NCBI GenBank assembly: GCA_005888515.1
Contig: VAZR01000084.1
Span: 1 to 15,383, forward strand
Source of the DNA: Alphaproteobacteria bacterium
GTDB taxonomy: Bacteria > Pseudomonadota > Alphaproteobacteria > ATCC43930 > CGMCC-115725
Direction of reading: 5' to 3'
Length of the DNA: 15,383 nucleotides
The translations under genes were made by a program, and so were the position numbers. Position 1 is the first letter of the stretch; the number at the start of each line of letters is the position of its first letter. The notes under the pieces are model-generated. The model was not told the DNA's origin. It did no database searches and saw only the letters and a list, made by a program, of their open reading frames with translations. Below are positions 1 through 6,753 of this stretch, piece after piece.

Positions 1-2
1 TT

Positions 3-1451
3 CAGAAGACCGCGATCATCTTCGTGTCGGCGATCCAGGTCACCGATCTCGACCTGTTGCGAGGCTATCAGGCCGGCGCGGTCGATTATGTTCCGGTGCC
101 GGTCGTCCCCGATCTGCTGCGCGCCAAGGTGCGGGTATTTGCCGAGCTCTACCGCAAGACCCGCCAGCTCGAGGCGCTGAACGCCGAACTCGAGCGCCGC
201 GTCGCCGAACGGACCGCCGAATTGGCACATGCCAATGCCGATCTGGAGCAGCGCGTTGAGGAGCGCACCCGCGAGCGCGAGGCTGCGCTCGCCCAGGTGC
301 ACGAGATGCGGAAGGTCGAAAGCCTCGGCCAGCTGACCGGCGGCGTCGCGCACGACTTCAACAACCTGTTGATGGCGGTGCTCGGCAATCTTGAGCTGGT
401 GCGCAAGTTCCTGCCGGACGACCCCAAGATCCGCCGGCTGATCGACGGCGCGATCCAGGGCGCCGAGCGCGGCGCCACGCTGACCAAGCGCATGCTCGCC
501 TTTGCCCGCCGCCAGGAGCTGAAGCCGGAGACCATCGATATTCCGAACCTGGTCGAGAGCATGGTCGAGATGCTTGGCCGCTCGCTGGGTCCCGGCATCC
601 AGATCACGACCGAGTTCGAAGCCGATGTGCCGCCGACCCGGGTCGACCCGAACCAGCTCGAACTGGCTCTGCTCAACCTCGCGCTCAATGCTCGAGACGC
701 GATGCCGCTCGGCGGCCGTTTGACGATATCGGCGCATCGCGAGCGGGTCGCGGCCGGCGATATTCCGGGGCTGAAGCCGGGCGAGTACGTTTGCATCGCC
801 GAGCGCGATACAGGCGAGGGCATGGACGAGGTCACGCTGAAGCGCGCGACCGAGCCGTTCTTCACAACCAAGGGCGCCGGCCGCGGCACCGGGCTCGGAC
901 TGTCGATGGTCGACGGCCTCGTCGCGCAATCGGGCGGGACGATGCGGATCACCAGTCGGCAAGGTGCGGGCACGACGGTCGAGTTATGGCTTCCGGTGTC
1001 GCAGGCCGAGGCAGTCGAGCGGCCGCGTCCTGCCGCCCCAACCCTGCTTGAGGACAGCCGTTGTTGCCGGGTGCTGGTCGTCGACGACGATCCGATCGTG
1101 CTGGCTGGCACCGCGGCGATGCTCGAGGATCTCGGCCATGTCGCGACCGAGGTCGAGTCGGCGGAACAAGCGCTGACGATCCTCCAGGCTGACGCTAATA
1201 TCGATCTGGTGATCACCGATCATGCCATGCCGGGCATGACCGGCACCGATCTGGCGAAACACATCCGGCGCAAATGGCCCGAACTGCCGGTCGTCATCGC
1301 CACCGGCTACGCCGAGTTGCCGGGCGCTGATCCGGAATTGCCCCGGCTGTCGAAACCGTACCGCCAGCAGGACTTGGCGGCGCTGGTGACGCGGCTGGTC
1401 GGCGAGCAGCCGACCGCCCACCCCGCCCCGCTGAACGCCGCGGTCGGGTAA
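3..1451 (+). CDS. Hybrid histidine kinase, 5'-truncated by the window (receiver - HisKA - HATPase - receiver)
   Basis: The reading frame is open from the first in-frame codon at position 3, so the true start is upstream; the GTG at 24 lies inside the tail of an N-terminal receiver domain and is not the start. Counting from that GTG as residue 1, the order is receiver C-terminus (1-40), a charged coiled coil (42-95), HisKA with phospho-acceptor His110 in GGVAHDFNN, HATPase_c with N box NLALNARDAM (218-227), DTGEGM (262-267) and GRGTGLGL (286-293), then a C-terminal receiver with Asp399, Thr427 and Lys444. It should autophosphorylate and relay phosphate to its own receiver. No membrane segment is visible in this part. 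The N-terminal receiver has Val where the usual Lys-Pro would lie (DYVPVPVVP). The signal sensed is unknown. It converges on the hyf-like operon with a 7-base gap. Confidence 0.93.
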   Translation, partial: QKTAIIFVSAIQVTDLDLLRGYQAGAVDYVPVPVVPDLLRAKVRVFAELYRKTRQLEALNAELERRVAERTAELAHANADLEQRVEERTREREAALAQVHEMRKVESLGQLTGGVAHDFNNLLMAVLGNLELVRKFLPDDPKIRRLIDGAIQGAERGATLTKRMLAFARRQELKPETIDIPNLVESMVEMLGRSLGPGIQITTEFEADVPPTRVDPNQLELALLNLALNARDAMPLGGRLTISAHRERVAAGDIPGLKPGEYVCIAERDTGEGMDEVTLKRATEPFFTTKGAGRGTGLGLSMVDGLVAQSGGTMRITSRQGAGTTVELWLPVSQAEAVERPRPAAPTLLEDSRCCRVLVVDDDPIVLAGTAAMLEDLGHVATEVESAEQALTILQADANIDLVITDHAMPGMTGTDLAKHIRRKWPELPVVIATGYAELPGADPELPRLSKPYRQQDLAALVTRLVGEQPTAHPAPLNAAVG

Positions 1452-1458
1452 GGCGGTC

Positions 1459-2214
1459 TTATAATCTTCCCAGCAGCCGCAGCAGCCCGTCGAGCATCGT
1501 GATCGGGTGAGGCGGGCAACCCGGTATGTAGAGATCGACCGGCAGCAAGCCTTCGATCCCGTCACTTACTTCCGGGTGGCTGCGGTAGAGCCCACCGGAA
1601 ATCGCGCAGGCCCCGGCGGCAATGACGAGCTTCGGTTCGGCGACCGCCTCATAAGTTATCAGCAGCGCCTGTTTCATGTTCGCGGTGACCGGACCGGTGA
1701 CGAGAATGCCGTCCGCGTGCCGCGGCGAGGCGACGAATTCGATACCAAACCGGCTGCCGTCGAATACCACATTGCCGAGCGCGTTAACCTCGACCTCGCA
1801 GCCATTGCAGCCGCCGGCGCTGACCTGCCGCAACCGCAGCGATCGGCCGAGAAGCCGACGCAATTCGCGGCCGAGCGCGTCGACCCGAGGGCGATTATCG
1901 TCCGTGACGATCAGGTCCTCGCGCCGCGACGCCGCAACCCGCCAGTCCCGGGTGAAGGCGATCGCGCCTTCGGGACAGGCGGCGACGCACTCTTCACAAA
2001 AGATGCAGCGGCCGATATCGAGCTCCACCCCCGCTTCGGCGACGCGAAGTGCGCCGGTGGGACAAGCGTCGACGCATTGCCGGCAACCATCGGTGCACTT
2101 TGTGGGGTCCAGTTCGGGGCGGCCGCGGAACAGAGCCGGCAATCCCGGTTCCTCCGCCGGAAAACCGGCGGTGCGGTACCCCTGACGCGCCCGGGCCAAC
2201 AGCGTCTTGAACAT
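1459..2214 (-). CDS. Ferredoxin-HyfI/NuoB-like fusion, electron-transfer subunit of a hydrogenase-related complex
   Basis: This 251-residue protein joins a two-cluster ferredoxin part (HyfH/HycF role) to a NuoB-like small subunit (HyfI/HycG role). The first cluster motif is Cys40, 44, 47, 51, with an unusual CxxxCxxCxxxC spacing; the second is Cys70, 73, 76, 80 with normal spacing. The NuoB-like part keeps all four ligands of the proximal (N2-type) cluster: Cys136 and Cys139 in GGCNGCEVEV, Cys203 in GACAISGG and Cys233 in PGCPPHP. It probably carries electrons on the cytoplasmic side between a soluble donor or acceptor and the large subunit. It is the last gene of the operon, 15 bases after the large-subunit stop codon. 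The family assignment is firm; that the two modules are genuinely fused follows from one uninterrupted frame. The redox partner is unknown. Confidence 0.93.
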   Translation of the reverse strand: MFKTLLARARQGYRTAGFPAEEPGLPALFRGRPELDPTKCTDGCRQCVDACPTGALRVAEAGVELDIGRCIFCEECVAACPEGAIAFTRDWRVAASRREDLIVTDDNRPRVDALGRELRRLLGRSLRLRQVSAGGCNGCEVEVNALGNVVFDGSRFGIEFVASPRHADGILVTGPVTANMKQALLITYEAVAEPKLVIAAGACAISGGLYRSHPEVSDGIEGLLPVDLYIPGCPPHPITMLDGLLRLLGRL

Positions 2215-2229
2215 TACCGCCGCTCGCCG

Positions 2230-3702
2230 CTAGAGATCATGGCCGCAATAGGAAAGGTTGAAGCTCTTGTTGCATAACGGAAAGTCCATGATCGGCTGAC
2301 CGCGCATCGCAAAAGCCAGCGCGAACCAGTTGCGGAACGATGGGTCGAGGATTTTGTAGTGGGCGAAGTGCCCGGCAGCATCGGTCACCGCCAGATGGAC
2401 GATCTCGCCGCGCCAGCCCTCGACCAGCGACAGGATAACCGCATCGGGCGCCAGCGACGGTATCGCCGAAGCGGTGGTTCCACTGCCGGGGTCGTCCAGC
2501 ACATCCGCCAAAAAACCGAGGGAATGCTCGATCTCGCGCCAGCGCTGCAATGCGCGGGCAAAGACATCACCATTATCGCCGACGGTAATGGTCGGGTGGC
2601 GCGCGCGATAAAGCGCCGCCGGCAAATCGCGGCGGGTATCGCGATCGATGCCGCTGGCACGCGCGGCAGGGCCGACAATTCCAAGATCAGCCGCCGCTTC
2701 GTGCCGCAGCACGCCGGTATTCTCGAACCGTGCCCGGACCGAAGACGATTTCCACAGCAGGTCGACCGCGTTACGCATGTTGCGCCCGGCGTCGGAAAGG
2801 CGCCGCTTAAGCTCCCGGAGCTCGTCCGAACCGATGTCGCGGGCTATGCCGCCGGGACGGATCCAGCCTCGGCCAAGCCGGCTGCCGTTCAATTCGGCGG
2901 TGAGGTTGAGCACGTCGCCGCGCAATCGGCCGCAATACGAGGCTGCCGGCAGAAACCCGACATCGCCGGCCAATGCGCCGAGGTCGCCGATATGGTTGGC
3001 GATCCGTTCCAGCTCCAGCGCTATGACGCGCAGCGCGTTGGCGCGTGCCGAACATTCGCGCTCGGCCAGTCCTTCGAAGAGCTGGCAATAAGCGGTCGCG
3101 TGGCCCGCCGTCGTATCGCCGGCGACGGTCTCGGCGAGATACAGGCTGCGCCGATCCGGCCCGCCGCGCAGCGCCCGTTCGACACCGCGATGCTGATAGC
3201 CGAGCGAGATTTCGAGATGAATCACCCGCTCGCCATGGCAGTTGAAGCGGAAATGCCCCGGCTCGATGACCCCGGCATGGACCGGACCGACGGCCACTTC
3301 GTGGATCTCCGAACCGGCGACCGAATAGAAATCAGCCTCACCGATGGTCGGACCACCCAGCGGAAAGCGCACCGGCTTGAGCCAGGGATGTCCCTCGGGC
3401 TCGATGCCGTATTGCTCGGCGATTTCCCGCTCGAAGTAATGCGCCGATGGGCAATCGGGGGTCAGCGCCGGATAGGCATCGGTGACGTCCGTGGAACAGA
3501 CGGCGATCGCGCCGCGCGCATCATCGGCGATCGCGGCCAGCAGCCGGGTTGCGCGGCCGTCCCCCGGCAGTCCGATCAGCAGCAACAGCCGTCCGCCCGC
3601 CACGATGGCGGTGAGCACATCGCGACGGAACGCGTCGACCTCGACGACCGGCACCGCTGCGATCGGCAGCGGGATGGCGTTGCTCGTTATGGCGAAAGCC
3701 AT
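2230..3702 (-). CDS. HyfG/HycE-like large subunit (NuoC-NuoD-like fusion) lacking the NiFe-binding cysteines
   Basis: Numbering here is from the TTG at 3711 (493 residues). The N-terminal NuoC-like part ends in HYFEREIAEQYGIEPEGHPW (91-110). The NuoD/hydrogenase large-subunit part follows, with GPVHAGVIEPGHFRF (142-156), LEISLGYQHRGVERAL (166-181) and GRLRGDVLNL (261-270). Where group 4 NiFe hydrogenases have the first CxxC, this protein has TVAGDTTAGHATAYC (195-209). Where they have the final DPCxxC, it has DFPLCNKSFNLSYCGHDL (476-493). It therefore cannot bind the standard NiFe site and is probably an Ehr-type (energy-converting hydrogenase-related) subunit. The start is uncertain: the TTG at 3711 overlaps the hyfF stop codon (TTGA), whereas the ATG at 3702 gives 490 residues. 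I chose the ATG. The substrate is unknown. Confidence 0.92.
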   Translation of the reverse strand: MAFAITSNAIPLPIAAVPVVEVDAFRRDVLTAIVAGGRLLLLIGLPGDGRATRLLAAIADDARGAIAVCSTDVTDAYPALTPDCPSAHYFEREIAEQYGIEPEGHPWLKPVRFPLGGPTIGEADFYSVAGSEIHEVAVGPVHAGVIEPGHFRFNCHGERVIHLEISLGYQHRGVERALRGGPDRRSLYLAETVAGDTTAGHATAYCQLFEGLAERECSARANALRVIALELERIANHIGDLGALAGDVGFLPAASYCGRLRGDVLNLTAELNGSRLGRGWIRPGGIARDIGSDELRELKRRLSDAGRNMRNAVDLLWKSSSVRARFENTGVLRHEAAADLGIVGPAARASGIDRDTRRDLPAALYRARHPTITVGDNGDVFARALQRWREIEHSLGFLADVLDDPGSGTTASAIPSLAPDAVILSLVEGWRGEIVHLAVTDAAGHFAHYKILDPSFRNWFALAFAMRGQPIMDFPLCNKSFNLSYCGHDL

Positions 3703-3707
3703 CGCGG

Positions 3708-5180
3708 TCAACCGGCCAGGACAGCGGCGGCGCTGGCGATCGCCTGCGACAGCGATAATGGCATCCAGAGGCCGAGCACCAGCAACAATCCCACCGCCAG
3801 CACGACGATCGGCACCGCCAACTTTCCCTCACGGGCCGGCGGTTCGTGCGCCTTCGGATCGCCGAACGCCATATCGATCAGGTGCCGCAACGCCGAGACG
3901 AACACCACGCCGCTGGCGATCAGAAACAGCGCCAATGCCAGCCAAGCGCCGGTGCCGGCCGCCGCCCGCAGCAACTGGTATTCGCTCATGAAGATCGAGA
4001 ACGGCGCCACCCCGATCAGCGCCAACAAGCTGACCAGCAGCGCGATACCCCAAAGGTGATCGGCCCGTAGCGCTCCGGAAATCGTATGCATCTCATGACT
4101 GCCGAAGCGCTGACCGAGGCGGCCGACCGCGAAAAACGCCAGCGATTTGCATACCGAATGATTGAGGGTGTGGAACAGCGCCGCAAAGGCGCCGAGCGGC
4201 CCGAGCCCATAGCCGAGCGTGATGATCCCCATGTGTTCGACGCTGTGGTAGGCAAGCAGGCGCTTCGCATCGCGCTGAAAGACGATAAAGCCCGCCGCGA
4301 CGAGGATCGACAGCGTGCCGAACACGATCAGCAGGCCGTTGGCGAAATTCGGTCCGAGCGCGTGCTGCGCCGGCGGCACGAAGCGCATGACGCAATACAG
4401 CGCGGTATTCAGCAGAAACCCGGAAAACATCGCCGACACCGGCGCCGGCGCCTGGCTGTGCGCGTCCGGCAGCCAGGAATGGATCGGTGCCAGCCCGGCC
4501 TTGGTGCCGTAGCCGACCAGCACGAACACAAAGGCGAATTTCATCAAAATCGGATCAAGATGCGCCTCGGGCGACGCCAGATGCGTCCACAACAACGCGT
4601 CCGCCTCGACGATGCCGCCCGACTGGATCGACGCCGCGGCGAGCAATGTCCCCATGAAGGCGAAGGCAATTCCGATCGAGCAGATGATCAGGTATTTCCA
4701 CATCGCTTCGAGCGACAGCCGGGTTGGATAGAGCGAGATCAGGAAAGCGCTGAGTAATGTCGTCGCCTCCATGCCGACCCACATGATGCCGAGATTGTTG
4801 GACATCAGGACCAGCAGCATCGCGGCGAGCGAACCCAGCCACAGCGCGCCGAAGCGGCGTGCCACTGAAATCATAAAACCGTGCGCGGCTTCGCTGGTGA
4901 AATACACGCCGGCAAAAGCCGAGCTGAGCAGGAAAACGAGCACCAGCACGACAATGTGGAACGCGGAGAAGGCGTCGATGTAGAACCACTGCTCGGCCGC
5001 AGTGACAGAGCCCGGACCCGCCAAAACCGCGGCCCAGATGTTGATCGCGAACGCCATCTCCACCGCGCTGACCGCAACAATTGTGGTCAGTACCTGCCGC
5101 GGCCGTGGCAGCGACAGGCACAGCGCCGCGCCGGCCACCGCAACCGCGAGCATCAGCAGGATCGATTGTTCCGCGAGCAC
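3708..5180 (-). CDS. hyfF: HyfF-like antiporter-type membrane subunit
   Basis: A 490-residue polytopic membrane protein of the NuoL/M/N - MrpD - HyfF family. It should form one proton- or cation-translocating module of the membrane arm. The expected charged residues of the channel are visible: Glu138 in MWVGMEAT, Lys227 in GYGTKAGLAPIHSWLPDAH (223-241) and Lys345 in HTLNHSVCKSLAFF (337-350), with His312 and His316 in YHSVEHMG. The start is a GTG with an AAGGG-type ribosome binding site on the minus strand (5189-5193), eight bases upstream and inside the end of hyfE. It begins 4 bases after the hyfE stop codon, and its stop codon touches the start of the large-subunit gene, so translation is probably coupled. 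HyfF rather than HyfD is inferred from position between HyfE and HyfG. Confidence 0.93.
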   Translation of the reverse strand: MLAEQSILLMLAVAVAGAALCLSLPRPRQVLTTIVAVSAVEMAFAINIWAAVLAGPGSVTAAEQWFYIDAFSAFHIVVLVLVFLLSSAFAGVYFTSEAAHGFMISVARRFGALWLGSLAAMLLVLMSNNLGIMWVGMEATTLLSAFLISLYPTRLSLEAMWKYLIICSIGIAFAFMGTLLAAASIQSGGIVEADALLWTHLASPEAHLDPILMKFAFVFVLVGYGTKAGLAPIHSWLPDAHSQAPAPVSAMFSGFLLNTALYCVMRFVPPAQHALGPNFANGLLIVFGTLSILVAAGFIVFQRDAKRLLAYHSVEHMGIITLGYGLGPLGAFAALFHTLNHSVCKSLAFFAVGRLGQRFGSHEMHTISGALRADHLWGIALLVSLLALIGVAPFSIFMSEYQLLRAAAGTGAWLALALFLIASGVVFVSALRHLIDMAFGDPKAHEPPAREGKLAVPIVVLAVGLLLVLGLWMPLSLSQAIASAAAVLAG

Positions 5181-5184
5181 GCTG

Positions 5185-5829
5185 TCAGCCCTTCAGCGCG
5201 CTGAGCCGGTCGACCTCGATCGACCCGAATTCGCGGTTGATGTGATAGATCGCGATGCCCATCACGAAGACGCCGACAAAAGCGTCGAGCAGCACCCCCA
5301 ATTCGACCAGCAACGGCGTGCCGACAACGGTGATCACGCCGAAGACAAAGATCCCGTTCTCCAGCACCAGGTAGCCGATGACCTGCATCAGCGCGTTGCG
5401 CCGGCTGATGATCAGGAACAGGCCGACCAGGATCAGGAAGATCGATGAATCGAGCATCACGAAGGGCGCCTGGTGAAGCGCCGGCTTCAGCTCTGAGGTG
5501 AGCCAAACCGATAAGCCCAGTGCGAAGATTCCGAACAGGATCGACATCACGAAGCTGACGAAAGGCTCGACCTCGCGGTTGGTCTCGGCGCGGGCCCGCA
5601 GCCGAAGCAACAGCAACGGAAAACCGATTCCCTTCAGTGCGATATTGCCGCCCGCCAGCAGCGCCGCTCGCCAGCCGAGCCCGCCCTGATGCACGATCAG
5701 CGGCACCAATCCGAACAGGATGCCCTGAAACGAAAGCCAGCGGATGCAGGCGCCGATCCGGCTGGTGCCGAGCAGCGCAAAGCAGCTCAACAAACCAAGC
5801 GCATGGACGGTTTCAAGCAGCGCGAACAC
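5185..5829 (-). CDS. hyfE: HyfE-like small membrane subunit (NuoK/MrpC-like C-terminal half)
   Basis: A 214-residue hydrophobic protein, similar in length to known HyfE/HycP proteins. The C-terminal half resembles NuoK/MrpC: a membrane segment with Glu157 in GYLVLENG and a second acidic residue at Glu177 in LLVELGVL, as expected for proton wiring in the membrane arm. The N-terminal half adds about three predicted membrane segments. The start is a GTG 6 bases after the hyfC stop codon, and the protein ends 4 bases before hyfF. The order hyfC-hyfE-hyfF matches the E. coli hyf operon apart from the lack of hyfD. It has no catalytic role of its own; it is a structural and ion-path subunit. Confidence 0.9.
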   Translation of the reverse strand: MFALLETVHALGLLSCFALLGTSRIGACIRWLSFQGILFGLVPLIVHQGGLGWRAALLAGGNIALKGIGFPLLLLRLRARAETNREVEPFVSFVMSILFGIFALGLSVWLTSELKPALHQAPFVMLDSSIFLILVGLFLIISRRNALMQVIGYLVLENGIFVFGVITVVGTPLLVELGVLLDAFVGVFVMGIAIYHINREFGSIEVDRLSALKG

Positions 5830-5835
5830 GATGGT

Positions 5836-6750
5836 TCAGACCAGGATCAGGATGAAGCCGACGACCGACAGCGTCGCCGCGCCGACGATGAATTGCGGGA
5901 CATGGACGAGGCGGTAGCGCGCCATTGCCGATTCGATCATGCCGATCACGACGGCCAAGATTGCCATCCCGAGCAGCATCGCCGAGCCGTCCAGCCACAA
6001 AGCGCCGCTGCGCAACGGCATGACGAGGCCGACCAGCAGGCCGCCGAGGATCCACAGCTTCAGCGCCGCCGCGTAATGGATGTAGCCGAGATCGGGGCCG
6101 CTATGGTCGAGCACCATGACCTCATGGATCATCGTCAGCTCGAGATGCGTCGTCGGGTCGTCGACCGGGATACGACTGTTCTCGACAAGCGCCAGGACCA
6201 GCAATGTCATCGCCGCCAGCGCCAGCGTCGGCAGTGCCGCGACCCAAGCGGACGCGGTGATCCCTTGGTAGATCGGCGTCAGTGACAGCGCGCCGGTGAC
6301 CCTGGCCAACACCGCCAACGCCAATAGCAAGGCGGGCTCGGCCAGTGCCGCGAAATGCACTTCGCGGCTCGCCCCCATCCCCTCGAAACTGGAGCCGGTA
6401 TCGAGCGCCGCGAGCACGATCGCAAAGCGGCCCACCGCGAGCAGCCCGGCAACGACGATCAGATCGCCGGAAAAGCTCAGCGGCGACCGGATCGCTCCCC
6501 ACGGCACGATCAGTAACGCGGCGAACAGCACGGTCAGGTTCACGACCGGGCCGAGGCGAAAGACCCAGCTCGTCGCATCGCCGTAAACCGCCCCGCGCCG
6601 CAAATACTTGGCGATATCGAAATAGGGCTGCAGCAGCGGCGGACCGCGGCGCCCTGCGACAAAAGCCTTGGTACGGTTGATCAGGGCCAGCAGCAGCGGC
6701 CCCAATACCAGCGCGCAAACGGGCGAAATGACCGAAGCGAAAGCGGCCAT
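5836..6750 (-). CDS. hyfC: HyfC/HycD-like NuoH-type membrane subunit
   Basis: A 304-residue NuoH-family membrane protein, the subunit that links the soluble redox arm to the ion-pumping arm. Family landmarks are RRGPPLLQPYFDIAKY (34-49) in the first cytoplasmic loop, the acidic loop SSFEGMGASREVHFAALAEP (120-139) and ENSRIPVDDPTTHLELTMIH (190-209). The last stretch holds the acidic cluster that in complex I lies near the quinone cavity and the start of the ion path. About eight membrane segments are expected. The ATG start lies 3 bases after the hyfB stop codon. Conservation of these acidic loops suggests the complex still couples a redox reaction to ion movement even though the NiFe site is gone. 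No truncation or frameshift was seen. Confidence 0.93.
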   Translation of the reverse strand: MAAFASVISPVCALVLGPLLLALINRTKAFVAGRRGPPLLQPYFDIAKYLRRGAVYGDATSWVFRLGPVVNLTVLFAALLIVPWGAIRSPLSFSGDLIVVAGLLAVGRFAIVLAALDTGSSFEGMGASREVHFAALAEPALLLALAVLARVTGALSLTPIYQGITASAWVAALPTLALAAMTLLVLALVENSRIPVDDPTTHLELTMIHEVMVLDHSGPDLGYIHYAAALKLWILGGLLVGLVMPLRSGALWLDGSAMLLGMAILAVVIGMIESAMARYRLVHVPQFIVGAATLSVVGFILILV

Positions 6751-6753
6751 CGC

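Noticed and set aside
24..26. GTG as the start of the first kinase
   Set aside because: The frame stays open to the window edge and the codons around it encode the C-terminal half of a receiver domain, so the real start is upstream.
149..1216. Minus-strand open frame (355 codons) inside the first kinase gene
   Set aside because: Ser/Arg-rich antisense product; the plus strand carries clear HisKA, ATPase and receiver motifs.
2359..4059. Long plus-strand open frame (566 codons) opposite the large-subunit and hyfF genes
   Set aside because: It has no recognisable domain, is rich in Arg, Ala and Gln, and lies antisense to two clearly conserved genes. It is a typical shadow frame in GC-rich DNA.
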